Shown here one piece after another: positions 51,701-62,323 of a DNA stretch of 64,000 bases. A model generated the notes under the pieces. That model did no database searches. It was not told where the DNA came from and worked only from the letters and a program-made list of their open reading frames with translations. The first letter of the stretch is position 1. Every line of letters starts with the position of its first letter. The position numbers were made by a program, and so were the translations under genes. This DNA comes from JABDIP01 sp965250245. Its GTDB lineage: Bacteria; Pseudomonadota; Alphaproteobacteria; DSM-16000; Inquilinaceae. The DNA is taken from the NCBI GenBank assembly GCA_965250245.1, contig OZ252296.1, forward strand, positions 496,001-560,000. Reading direction: 5' to 3'.

Positions 51701-54700
51701 ATGGCCCGCAACCGCAGACCGCGTATCTATGACCAGGAGCTTTCGGTCCGGGAGGGCGATCCGGTCGCCGCCCAGGTCTTCGCCTATGACCGGGATTCCG
51801 GCGACACGCTGACCTACCGGATCGTGTCGGGCAACGGTGACGGGCTGTTCCAGATCGATCCGCTGACCGGGGTCATCACGCGGGCGGATGGCGGCGTGTT
51901 CGACTTCGAGACCGATGCGCGCCGCTATGATCTGCGGGTGCGGGTCACCGATGACGGCAACCCACCGAAATCGCGCACCGCCGACGTGACGATCCGCATC
52001 ACCGACGCCCCCGAGGTGCCGCACGAGATCACGGTTGCGAACCTGTCGGTGGACGAGAACGCCGCCGGTGCCGTGATCGGCGCCGTGACGGTGGCCGACC
52101 AGGACGACACCAGCCACATCCTCACGGTCGACGACGCCCGGTTCGAGATCGTCGGAGGCGTGCTGAAGCTCAAGGACGGCGAGTCGCTCGATCACGAGGC
52201 TGAGTCGACCGTCGACGTCACCATCACCGCGACCGATGACGATGACGGTAGCCTGTCCCAGAGCTTCACCATCGCCGTCACCGACGTGAACGAAGCGCCG
52301 AGCGGCCTTTCGCTCTCCGGCGCGGCGGTGGATGAGAATGCGGTTGGGGCCGTCGTGGGATTGATCACGGTCTCGGACCCGGACGACCCGCTCGATCCGT
52401 TCGGTATGCACAGCTTCTCCGTTGACGATTCGCGTTTCGAGATTGTCGGCGGCGTCCTGAAACTGAAGGACGGCGAGGCGCTCGACCACGAGGCCGGCGG
52501 GCAGGTGTCCGTCACCGTCACCGCGACCGATGGCGGCGGCCTCAGCACCAGCGAGACCTTCGACATCGCCGTCACCGATGTGAACGATGCGCCGACGGCG
52601 ATCGCGCTGTCGCAGACGTCGGTCGACGAGAACGCGCTGGGCGCCGTGGTCGGGACCGTGACGATCACCGATCAGGACGACCCGGGACACCCTTTTGGCC
52701 AACACACGATCACCGTCGATGACGCGCGGTTCGAAGTCCTCGGCAACACCCTCAAGCTGGTCGACGGTGTCAGCCTGGACCACGAGGCGACCGGGCCGAT
52801 TCCCGTGACGGTCACGGCCACCGATGGTGGTGGCGCCGCCATCAGCCAGACCTTCGACATCGCCGTCGCAGACGTCAATGAGGCGCCGACGGCCATGACC
52901 CTCTCGAATGCGACGGTCGACGAGGCCACGGCGCGGGCAGTGGTGGGAACCCTGACGGTGACCGACCCGGATGATCCGCTGCAGCCCTTCGGCCGACACA
53001 GCTTCACCGTCGACGATAACCGGTTCGAGGTGGTCGGCGATGTGCTGCGGGTCAAATCGGGCGTCACCCTGGATCACGAGACGGAGGACATGGTGACGGT
53101 GACGGTCACCGCGACCGACGGGGGCGGGGCCAGCGTCACCCAGACGTTCGATCTGGCGGTCACCGACGTCAACGAGGCGCCGACGGCGGTCAACCTGTCG
53201 AACCTGCGTGTGGACGAGGCCACGCCCGGCGCCGTCATCGGCGACATCATCGTCAGCGATCCCGACGATCCGTCCGGGGCCTTCGGCATGCACACCGTCA
53301 CCGTCAACGACTCGCGCTTCGAGATCGTGGACGGCGCCCTGAAGCTCAAGGACGGTGTCGCGCTGGACTTCGCCGACGGGTCGTACCTTCTCGTGACCCT
53401 GACGGCCACGGATGGCGGAGGTCTCAGCGCCAGCCATGTCAGGCCGATCTATGTGAACGAGATCAACGAGGCGCCGGTCTTGACCTTCAACGGTGTCGAC
53501 AGCCTCCCGGAGGAGGCGGTCGGGCTGCTGGTCGGCACCGGCTACGCGACGGACCCGGACCGCGCGGACGGTATCTTCGGGTTGACCACGCTCACGGTGG
53601 ATGACCCGCGGTTCGAATTCTTCTTCGGACGACTGCAACTCAAGAACGACGCCGCCCTCGACTTCGAGACCGAGCCGACGGTGACCCTGACCATCACCGC
53701 CACCGATTCCGGCGGGCTGACCGACAGCCAGACCTTCACCTTCGATGTCCGCGATGTGCTCGACGGGAAGACGTTCTTCTCCCTCGGGGCTCTGGACGGC
53801 ACCGATGGTTCGATCCTGTTCAGCTCCGACCCCGACGATTTCTTCGAATTCGCCTACTCGGTCAGCGGTGCCGGCGACGTCAATGGGGACGGATATGACG
53901 ACCTGGTCGTCGGCGTGCCCATCGCATCCGCCGGCCCGGAGGCGGTGGATCAGGGGGCCAGCTATGTCGTGTTCGGCTCCGCGGCCGGCTTTCCGGCCCA
54001 GTTCGACCTCGCCACGATCGACGGCAGCAACGGCTTTCGCATCAGCGGCACGGACACCAACTATGGCGGGCTCGGGGCCTCGGTCAGCGGCGCCGGCGAT
54101 TTCAACAATGACGGGTTCGCCGACCTGGTTGTGAGCGCCATCCCGATCGCCGCACCGGCCGGGACCGGCTGGCCGCCGCCGCCACCGCCGACCAACGAGA
54201 GCTTCGTCATCTACGGCAAGGCCGACGGCTGGACTGCGGATTTCGATCTCGAGACGCTCGATCCCGCGGACGGCTTCCGCCTCTTCAGCTCGACCGCCGG
54301 CGACTATATCGGCTCCCCGACCCTGGATATCGGCGATTTCAACGGCGACGGCTTCGACGATTTCGCCATCAGCGATCCCGGCGCCGAGATCGGTGCCTAT
54401 CCCCAGGGCGTGACCTACATCGTCTTCGGCACCGATGCAGGCATGCCGACCGACCTCGACCTGGCCACCCTGGATGGCACCAACGGCTTTCGGGTCGAGG
54501 GGCCCGGGCCGGACGGGTTTGCCGGCTATGTCGGTTCCGCCGGCGATTTGAACGGCGACGGGTTCGACGACTTCTCGATCAATGCGATCGACTATTCCGA
54601 CCCGAGCGGGTTTCCCGATCATTCCGACTACGTCGTGTACGGCACCGCCGACGCCTTGGCGCCGACCGTGGATCTTGGAGCGCTCGGGCCGACGGAAGCG

Positions 54701-55813
54701 CTGAAGATCGGCAGCGACAATTCGTCGTCGCTCCTGGTTCCGAACCAGATCCTCACGGCCGGTGATTTCAACGGCGACGGCCATGAGGACATCGCCGTCA
54801 GCGCGGCCGACTGGCCGCCGGATTCTGGCGCCGTCTATGTGATCTATGGTAGCGCGGACGGGCTGCCGGACACCATCGACCCGGCAACGCTCGACGGCGC
54901 GGCCGGGTTCCGGATCGACGGGCCGGCCGACGCCGTGTTCGGCTACAACGCGACCACGGCCGGCGACGTCAACGGAGACGGCCTCGACGATCTGCTGATC
55001 GCATCGGAGAAGTCCAACGAGGTTGGCTCCGTCTATCTGGTGTACGGCCAGGAGGGCGGTTACGCCCAGGGGCTCGATCTCTCCCTGTTCGACGGCACTA
55101 CCGGGTTCCGGCTCGACGGCACGCTGCGCCTGTCCGGCGCGGGCTTCTCTCTGGATGCCGCCGGGGATGTGAACGGCGATGGCCTCGCCGACATCATCCT
55201 GAGCGAGCCCTTCGAGTCCGATCCCGGCTTTCTCGCCCCCGGCGCGGCGTTCGTCTTCTATGGCAGCGACATCACCGGCGACATCTCGACCATGGGCGGC
55301 GCCGGCGACGACATGCTGGCCGGCACCACCGCGGCGGACAGCCTGGTCGGCGCCCAGGGCGACGATGTCCTGGTCGGCAATGGCGGCGCCGATGTCCTCT
55401 ATGGCGGCGCCGGCGATGACATCTTGGCGGTCGGCGATCTGGACTTCTCGCGGATCGACGGCGGCGGCGGCACCGACACCCTCCGGATCGATGGCGCGGG
55501 TCAGACGCTGGATCTGACGAGCCTGGGCAACGAGGTCATCCGCGGCGTCGAGCGGATCGATCTGGCCGGCAGTGGGGACAATGCGCTGACCTTGGCCGTG
55601 ACCGATGTCCTCGCGATCTCGGAGGAGAGCAACGATCTGTTCGTCGGCGGCGATGCCGGCGATCAGGTGACCGCGGTCGGCGCCTGGCAGAGCGAGGGCC
55701 CCGTGACGGTCGACGGCGTCAGCTACACGGTCTACAGCGTCGCCGGGGTCGCGGCGGCGCTCTATGTGGAGGACGACGTCGTCTTTGCGACGGCCGCGAC
55801 CACCGGCGTTTAG
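51701..55813 (+). CDS. Large secreted RTX adhesin: cadherin-like repeats, FG-GAP propeller, RTX tail
   Basis: A 1370-residue protein with no Sec signal, as expected for type I secretion. Residues 10-690 contain about seven cadherin-like units (LSVDENAAGAVIG, AAVDENAVGAVVG, TSVDENALGAVVG, ATVDEATARAVVG and so on, with SLDHEA and ATDGGG marks). Residues 690-1190 hold seven FG-GAP units (DVNGDGYDDLVVG, DFNGDGFDDFAIS, DVNGDGLADIILS), enough for an integrin-alpha-like propeller. Residues 1195-1260 carry RTX Ca-binding nonapeptides (GGAGDDMLAG, GNGGADVLYGGAGDDIL) and a C-terminal secretion region. It is probably a Ca-dependent surface or biofilm adhesin. The transport genes are not in the window. 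Start ATG 51701 follows GAGGAG. Confidence 0.88.
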   Translation: MARNRRPRIYDQELSVREGDPVAAQVFAYDRDSGDTLTYRIVSGNGDGLFQIDPLTGVITRADGGVFDFETDARRYDLRVRVTDDGNPPKSRTADVTIRITDAPEVPHEITVANLSVDENAAGAVIGAVTVADQDDTSHILTVDDARFEIVGGVLKLKDGESLDHEAESTVDVTITATDDDDGSLSQSFTIAVTDVNEAPSGLSLSGAAVDENAVGAVVGLITVSDPDDPLDPFGMHSFSVDDSRFEIVGGVLKLKDGEALDHEAGGQVSVTVTATDGGGLSTSETFDIAVTDVNDAPTAIALSQTSVDENALGAVVGTVTITDQDDPGHPFGQHTITVDDARFEVLGNTLKLVDGVSLDHEATGPIPVTVTATDGGGAAISQTFDIAVADVNEAPTAMTLSNATVDEATARAVVGTLTVTDPDDPLQPFGRHSFTVDDNRFEVVGDVLRVKSGVTLDHETEDMVTVTVTATDGGGASVTQTFDLAVTDVNEAPTAVNLSNLRVDEATPGAVIGDIIVSDPDDPSGAFGMHTVTVNDSRFEIVDGALKLKDGVALDFADGSYLLVTLTATDGGGLSASHVRPIYVNEINEAPVLTFNGVDSLPEEAVGLLVGTGYATDPDRADGIFGLTTLTVDDPRFEFFFGRLQLKNDAALDFETEPTVTLTITATDSGGLTDSQTFTFDVRDVLDGKTFFSLGALDGTDGSILFSSDPDDFFEFAYSVSGAGDVNGDGYDDLVVGVPIASAGPEAVDQGASYVVFGSAAGFPAQFDLATIDGSNGFRISGTDTNYGGLGASVSGAGDFNNDGFADLVVSAIPIAAPAGTGWPPPPPPTNESFVIYGKADGWTADFDLETLDPADGFRLFSSTAGDYIGSPTLDIGDFNGDGFDDFAISDPGAEIGAYPQGVTYIVFGTDAGMPTDLDLATLDGTNGFRVEGPGPDGFAGYVGSAGDLNGDGFDDFSINAIDYSDPSGFPDHSDYVVYGTADALAPTVDLGALGPTEALKIGSDNSSSLLVPNQILTAGDFNGDGHEDIAVSAADWPPDSGAVYVIYGSADGLPDTIDPATLDGAAGFRIDGPADAVFGYNATTAGDVNGDGLDDLLIASEKSNEVGSVYLVYGQEGGYAQGLDLSLFDGTTGFRLDGTLRLSGAGFSLDAAGDVNGDGLADIILSEPFESDPGFLAPGAAFVFYGSDITGDISTMGGAGDDMLAGTTAADSLVGAQGDDVLVGNGGADVLYGGAGDDILAVGDLDFSRIDGGGGTDTLRIDGAGQTLDLTSLGNEVIRGVERIDLAGSGDNALTLAVTDVLAISEESNDLFVGGDAGDQVTAVGAWQSEGPVTVDGVSYTVYSVAGVAAALYVEDDVVFATAATTGV

Positions 55814-55975
55814 TCCGGCGAGGCGGCCCGGCGGGCTCGGTGACAGTCTGGAGACAGAGGCGCGGCATTAACCAAATTGCCGCGCGTCTCAACTATACTG
55901 CGAGCTGGTCGGCGGTCTGTCGCCGCAATGGCCAACCCTGCCGATCCCTGTCCCCAAGCGGAAGTGGAAGTGACC

Positions 55976-56803
55976 ATGTCGGTAGCATCGATGACCGTCG
56001 ACGATTTCCGGGTCGGGCATGTCCTGAGCCGCTCGATGGCGATCCTGGCGCGAAATATCGTGCCGTTCGGCCTGTTGGCGGTCCTGTTCACGGCGCCGAG
56101 CTTCATCCCGTCGGTGATGTTCGACCCGCAGACCGGGCTGACCGACCCGAAGACCATGCAGGCGCTGCAATACGGGAACGAGGCGGCGATACGGGAAATC
56201 GTGATGCTGATCGTCATCTCCATCGGGCTGGCGATCCTCGGTCTGATCCTCAGCACCGTGGTTACCGCGACCATGGTCTATGGCACCTTCCAGGACCTTC
56301 GCGGGACGCCGGCCAGCATCGGGATCAGCCTGCGCCGGGGCGTCGGCGCCATCCTGCCGGTGATCGGTGTCGCGCTGCTGGGCACGCTGCTCATGATGCT
56401 CGGCGCGCTGGCGCTGATCATTCCCGCCTTCATGATCGCCGCCGCGCTGTGGGTGGCGATCCCGACTGCGGTCGTCGAGCGCCCCGGGGTGATCGCCAGC
56501 CTGAAGCGCAGCGCCGAACTGACCCGCGGCTACCGCTGGAAGATCTTCGGCATCTTTGTCGTCATCTGGCTGATCAGCGCGGTCGCCATCGGCATGGTGC
56601 AGACGCCACTGGCGATCAGCCTCGCGACGGCCGGCCCGCAGGGCATCGGTTCGAGCATGTTCATCGTCTATCACGGCATTGTCCTGCTGGTCAGCGCCTT
56701 CTTCACCGCGCTGGGCGCGGTGTCCTCGGCAGTCGCCTATCACGATCTGCGGGCGGTCAAGGAAGGCTTCGACATCGACCACTTCGCGTCGGTGTTCGAC
56801 TAA
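55976..56803 (+). CDS. Multi-pass membrane protein of unknown function
   Basis: A 275-residue protein with six or so membrane segments (ARNIVPFGLLAVLFTAPSFIPS, IVMLIVISIGLAILGLILSTVVTATMVYG, AILPVIGVALLGTLLMMLGALALIIPAFMIAAALWVAIP, IFGIFVVIWLISAVAIGMV, IVYHGIVLLVSAFFTALGAVSSAVAYHDLR). Motifs such as VERPGVIASLKRSAELTRGYRWKIFGI and the terminal YHDLRAVKEGFD are shared with DUF7847/GlpQ-membrane-domain type proteins. The start at 55976 follows GGAAGTGACC; an in-frame ATG at 55928 is possible. It converges on the RDD gene across a perfect palindrome and may work with that membrane operon. Confidence 0.72.
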   Translation: MSVASMTVDDFRVGHVLSRSMAILARNIVPFGLLAVLFTAPSFIPSVMFDPQTGLTDPKTMQALQYGNEAAIREIVMLIVISIGLAILGLILSTVVTATMVYGTFQDLRGTPASIGISLRRGVGAILPVIGVALLGTLLMMLGALALIIPAFMIAAALWVAIPTAVVERPGVIASLKRSAELTRGYRWKIFGIFVVIWLISAVAIGMVQTPLAISLATAGPQGIGSSMFIVYHGIVLLVSAFFTALGAVSSAVAYHDLRAVKEGFDIDHFASVFD

Positions 56804-56804
56804 G

Positions 56805-56886
56805 AAACAAGGGCACAACAATACGGGGACAGTATACTTAATTCATGAGTTAAGTATACTGTCCCCGTATTGTTGTGCCCTTGTTT
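56805..56886. repeat. Perfect 37-bp-arm palindrome between convergent genes
   Basis: Arms 56805-56841 and 56850-56886 are exact reverse complements around the 8-base loop TTCATGAG. The core GGGGACAGTATACTTAA is the kind of palindrome I recall scattered in proteobacterial genomes near RAYT/REP-type transposases. The AT-rich base content differs from its surroundings. It should form a strong hairpin in both transcripts and probably ends both genes. Confidence 0.8.
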
Positions 56887-56892
56887 TCGACC

Positions 56893-57819
56893 CTACCTGC
56901 GAGTGCCGCCGTCGGGGCTGTCGTGTTTGCTTTCGCGGCGCACGCCGAACAGCATGCGGGTTTCCAGATGCGCCCTCAGCGCCGCGTAGAACGCCTCCAG
57001 GAAGGCGCGATGGTCGACCTTCTGGCCCGGCTCCGGCGTCCAGCCGATCTTCCGGCTGATGCGGTCGTAGACCGCGGACCGGGTCTCCACGATATCTGGG
57101 CCGCTCTTGCGCAGAACCGTCTCGAGCGTCTGTAGCTCGTAGATCCCGTACACGCCGAGCTGCGCGGCGGTGAAGACATATTGCGACGGCGCTGCGGTCG
57201 CCGGGCGCGGGGTCTCGCCGGCCAGGTCGGTCATCAGCGTGCCCTTCGGGGCCCAGACCACCCAGGTTCCCGCCACGATGTCGCCGACCCTGAGCCGGTC
57301 CTTGTTGAAGAACGGCATCAGCACGAAGATGCCGGCCCAGACCACCGTCAGCAGGTTGGCCCAGGTGCCGCTGTACTGTGCCACCAGCAGGGCCTGGATC
57401 GGGATGAACACCTCGATCTCGCGCATCAGGTTGCGGGCGAACACCGCCTCGGTGCGGAGCTGGCCACCCTGGCGGTCGATGACCCGCAGCCCCATGGCGC
57501 GCTTGCCCGGCGTCGCCCCCTGCCAGCGCAGCTCGAAATAGACGAAGTAGAAGCTGCGGATCAGGAACCAGATCAACAGCACCAGCGACCAGATCCAGCC
57601 GCTGCCCACCGCGGCGCCGAACCCGAAGCCGAGCGCCGCCAGCAGGACGATGACGGTGATCGCGGCACCCATGGCGAGCAGGTCGATCAGCAGTGCCACG
57701 GCCCGGTCCCCGCGGGCCGCCAGGTAGACGTGCAGCGGCACGCCCTCCGGCGTCAGGATCTCGCGCCGGTCGGCGGCATGGGCCGCGATGGCGGCGGAGA
57801 CGCTAGGCGCTGTCGCCAT
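56893..57819 (-). CDS. RDD-family membrane protein
   Basis: A 308-residue membrane protein. The RDD domain (residues 25-185) shows the Arg in ARGDRAVALLIDLLAMGAAI, the Asp in FELRWQGATPGKRAMGLRVIDRQGG and the GDIVAGTWVV end. Four membrane segments are visible (LLAMGAAITVIVLLAALGFGFGAAV, WIWSLVLLIWFLIRSFYFVYF, EVFIPIQALLVAQYSGTWANLLTVVWAGIFVLMPF). The C-terminal 110 residues are soluble with TAAQLGVYGIYELQTLETVLRKS. RDD proteins in this operon type form a membrane module with SpoIIM-like, DUF58 and MoxR proteins. The start overlaps the SpoIIM-like stop by 17 bases. It ends against the palindrome. Confidence 0.88.
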   Translation of the reverse strand: MATAPSVSAAIAAHAADRREILTPEGVPLHVYLAARGDRAVALLIDLLAMGAAITVIVLLAALGFGFGAAVGSGWIWSLVLLIWFLIRSFYFVYFELRWQGATPGKRAMGLRVIDRQGGQLRTEAVFARNLMREIEVFIPIQALLVAQYSGTWANLLTVVWAGIFVLMPFFNKDRLRVGDIVAGTWVVWAPKGTLMTDLAGETPRPATAAPSQYVFTAAQLGVYGIYELQTLETVLRKSGPDIVETRSAVYDRISRKIGWTPEPGQKVDHRAFLEAFYAALRAHLETRMLFGVRRESKHDSPDGGTRR

Positions 57820-58816
57820 AAGGTTTGCCCCGTCCCGCGAGCCCGAAATATCCGGCCCAGAACAGCAGCGTCGTCAGCGCGATGCCGTAGCGCCAGGCCG
57901 GGTCATTGATCAACTGGCGGCCGAATCCCTCCAGCAGCGCGGCGAGCAGGAACATGATCACCGCGCCCATGACGATGCGGGTGGCCATGCGGCCCTTCAG
58001 CGCCAGGTTGGCCAGCCTTGTGTGGCGGCCGGGGAAGGCGAGGGATTCCGCCAGCACCAGCCCGGCGCCGCCGCACACGATGACGGCCAGAAGCTCGGTC
58101 ACGCCATGGATCAGCAGCCAGGCGCAGACCTCGACCAGCAGGCCGCGACTGTCGAACAGCGCCAGGAAGGCGCCCAGGGTCAGCCCGTTATAGACCAGCA
58201 ACAGCACCACTGGCGCGCCGAGCGCAAAGCCGAGCGCGAAGCACATCATGCCGATCTTGGCGTTGTGGCTGAACAGGAAGGAGGCGAACAGGTTGAGCCG
58301 TTCCGCGCTGGTCTCCCCGGTGTCGTAGAGCGTGCTGCGCAGATACTCGGTCGACGCGGTCGGGGTGCGGCCGCCGGCCAGCTCCGACGGCATGAAGGTG
58401 TAGAACCAGTCGTCGTCCTGGCTGACCAGGGCGAAGCCGATGGCGATGCCCAGCGCCATGCAGAGCGCGGAGATGAAGATGTGCCAGCGCGCCTGCCGGA
58501 TCGCACTGGGGAAGCCGGCGCGGAAGAAGCGGCCGATGGCCTCCGGCAGGCCGGACCGGGCCCCGTAGACGCAGAAATAGGCGCGCGCCGCCAGCGCCTC
58601 CAGATACTCCAGCACGTTGCGGTCGAGCGAGATGCTGCGCGCCACCGACAGCGAGGAGAGCGTGGCGCGGTACAGCCCTGGCAACCGCATCACCTCGTTG
58701 GGCGAGAGCGAGCGCACGCCGCCGGATTCGGTCTTGGCGACGAGGGATTCCAGCTCGCGCCAGGTTCGCTCGCGCTCCCGCCGGAAGGAGTAGCTCTTCA
58801 GGAAATCGTTCGACAT
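57803..58816 (-). CDS. SpoIIM-like (DUF95) membrane protein
   Basis: A 337-residue membrane protein of the stage II sporulation M/DUF95 family. Its soluble N-terminus (residues 1-105, FRRERERTWRELESLVAKTE, LPGLYRATLSSLSVARSISLDRNVLEYLEALAARAYFCVYG) is followed by five or six membrane segments (WHIFISALCMALGIAIGFALV, HNAKIGMMCFALGFALGAPVVLLLVYNGLTLGAFLALF, LLIHGVTELLAVIVCGGAGLVLAESLAFPG). In non-sporulating bacteria this family occurs with RDD, DUF58 and MoxR genes, with an unknown, probably envelope-related, job. The gene is 43 bases after DUF58 in the same operon. Confidence 0.9.
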   Translation of the reverse strand: MSNDFLKSYSFRRERERTWRELESLVAKTESGGVRSLSPNEVMRLPGLYRATLSSLSVARSISLDRNVLEYLEALAARAYFCVYGARSGLPEAIGRFFRAGFPSAIRQARWHIFISALCMALGIAIGFALVSQDDDWFYTFMPSELAGGRTPTASTEYLRSTLYDTGETSAERLNLFASFLFSHNAKIGMMCFALGFALGAPVVLLLVYNGLTLGAFLALFDSRGLLVEVCAWLLIHGVTELLAVIVCGGAGLVLAESLAFPGRHTRLANLALKGRMATRIVMGAVIMFLLAALLEGFGRQLINDPAWRYGIALTTLLFWAGYFGLAGRGKPYGDSA

Positions 58817-58859
58817 CGCTAGGCCATGGCCTCTTTGAGCGTCGGCAATCCTTGGCGCA

Positions 58860-60169
58860 TCAGATTAGATCCTGCCGCTTAATCATAAGATAGCGGTTCA
58901 CCAGCTCCATGCTGATCGCCTGGGAGGGCGCGTCGATGCAATGCACGCCCAGCCGGCGCAGGCGTTCCAGCACGACGGTGCGTTCGCGCACGAAATCATC
59001 GGCGATGACGGCGCGGGCCACATCGCCGAATGCGGTCGGCGGCGCGTCGATGGTGTCGAACAGCCCGGTATCCCTCAGCGTCACGAAGATCACCAGATGG
59101 CGCCCCGACAGCCTTTGCAGGTTGTCGACCATCAGCTCGGCGGTCACGGTATCCACGAACTCGGTCATCAGGATGACGAGCGACCGCCGGTTCAGCCGGC
59201 CCAACAAATCGGTCAGGCCGAGGGTGAAATTGGTCTCGTCCTGGCAATAGGCCATCTGGGCGGACGCCTGCTGCAGCCGCCAGAAATTATGCAGCCCGCC
59301 GACCGGCGCCGTGGCGTGACGGACCGACGCATCGAAGCCGAACAGCCCGACACGGTCGCCGCCGCGCAGGCCCATATAGGTCAGCATCAGCCCGGCATTG
59401 ATGGCGTGGTCCAGCTTGGGGATGCCGTCCATCGGCTCGCTCATCAGGTGGCCGGTGTCGAATGCCAGGATGATCTGGTGGTTGCGCTCGGTGCGGAACT
59501 CCTTGCAGACCAACTCCCGATGGCGAGCGGAGTGCTTCCAGTCGATCGAGCGGTGGTCGAGGCCAGGCACATAGTCGCGCAGGCTGTCGAACTCCGAGCC
59601 GTCGCCCTGCTGCTTCTGCGCCTTCATGCCGAAGGGCGCGTCGATGGTGGTCAGCCGCAGCGCCACGCTGCGCACCGCGCGGACATTGGGCACCACGGGG
59701 ATTTCCAAGGCGAGCTGCTGGATCCGCTGCCGGGACATCAGCCCCAGCGGCCCGCGCCAGCGCACCCAGAGCCGCTCCAGCACCGCGGTGCCGCGACGCA
59801 GCGGGACCAGCGGGATGGCCGGTTCCGGCGTCGTGTCCGGCGCCAGCAAGAGCTCCAGCTTGTCCGGACGCTCCAGGATCGGCCCGACATCGAGGACGAT
59901 CTCCAGCGGCACCGGTTGCCGGGCGTCGGCGGAATGCAGCCGGATCACCAGGTCATCCTGGTCGCCGGCGTAAAGCAGGTCCGGCGCCCTGACCTCCGCG
60001 GTCAGCAGCCGGCTGCGCGGCGCCAGCAGCGCGTCGAGGCCGGTCAGCAGGACGGCGCCGGCCAGATAGACCAGGCCCAGGGGCCACAGGCGCTCCACCG
60101 CCAGTGCCAGCACCAGGGAGACCGGGATGCCGGCACCGAAAACGACCACCGCCAGGGGGGTCGGCCGGA

Positions 60170-60173
<4 letters not shown>
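58860..60173 (-). CDS. DUF58 protein with von Willebrand A-like fold
   Basis: A 437-residue protein. Two membrane segments sit at the N-terminus (LAVVVFGAGIPVSLVLALAVERLWPLGLVYLAGAVLLTGL). The DUF58 core shows YVPGLDHRSIDWKHSARHRELVCKEFRTERN. A VWA-like domain follows with the metal-site motif written LAFDTGHLMSE in place of the canonical DxSxS. Its ATG overlaps the MoxR stop (ATGA), the usual pairing of DUF58 with a MoxR ATPase. Together they are thought to form a chaperone-like module for maturing envelope or metal-binding proteins. Confidence 0.9.
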
Positions 60174-61126
<953 letters not shown>

Positions 61127-62323
61127 GCAGCATCTCCTGTTTCCAACGATTGACGGATTGCGCCACGCGGGCCAGCCGCGCGCCATCGCTTCTCTGCTGA
61201 CGCGCCACCTCGGCCACCGCCTGGCAGATTTCCGCGCAGGTCACGCCGACCCCGCGCCGCTTGCCGACCCTGTCGAACCAGGTGACCAGCGCGTCGCCGC
61301 GCAGCTGTGCGGGCGCATGCAGGGCCAGCGAGACGTCCCGCAAGGTGACCCTGAGATAGCGGTTCAGGATCGCCACCCCGTGACCGCCGAATTCCAGCAG
61401 CCCGGCGGTGTTGTCGATCAGCCCCGCCTTGCCGGGCGCGATCGGCCGGGCGGTCGGCAGCGGCGCGCCGAAGCGGGCCGTCGCTGCCCACAGCAGCACC
61501 GCCAGGGTCACCACCGCGATGACCGCGGTGATCGCCAGCGGCGTCTCGAAGACCGCGCGGGTCAGCGCCGGCTCGGCCTCGAAGCCGTGGATCGTCTCGT
61601 CGATCACGATGGTGCCGCCCTGCGGACGGATATGGTCGATCATCCGCACCGCGAGCAGGGCGTTGTCTCCCTGGCCGATGCCGTGATTGGACAGAATATC
61701 CGGGTCCGACAGCACCCAGAGCGTGTTCCAGCCGCGATCCAGCCGGCCGAGCAGCATGCCCTGCGGGCCGCCGATCACGGGCTCGACGTCCGGGGCCCGG
61801 AAGAGCTGCGGCGCCGCCAGGGTCGGGGCGGGGAACTGTCCGGTGTTCAGCGTCAGTCCGGATGGCCGCACGACGGACCCGTCGAGCAGGACCGAGGTCA
61901 GCATCTGCTCGGTGTCCTTCACCGGCAGCAGCTCGCCGCTTTCCAGCCAGTCGGGGATGAGCAGGTTCTCCGAACCGGTCCATTTCGGAAGCACCACCAG
62001 GACATTGCGCGCGCCCATCAGCCGCTTCAGGTCCAGTGGCGTGGCGACCGGGGCGAGGGGCTCGGCGATCACCAGCAGCGAGGACGAGCCGGCCTTGGCG
62101 GCGGATTCGTACCGGCTGACCAGCACCGGCATCGCAACCTCCTCCAGCACCTCCACGAAGGCGCGATGGCCGATCGCGCTGTAGGAGAAGGTGTTGGCTC
62201 CGGAGCTGCGCTCCGATCCGCCATCGCCGGCCACCAGCGACAGCACGATGGCGCCGACGAAGGACAGCGTACCGATGGTCATCAGCCAGAAGACCGTACG
62301 CGGGGCGAAGACGGCGCGGTCGC

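Noticed and set aside
51605..54784. 1059-codon open frame antisense to the adhesin
   Set aside because: Shadow of the repeated cadherin and FG-GAP coding sequence in GC-rich DNA; no domain of its own.
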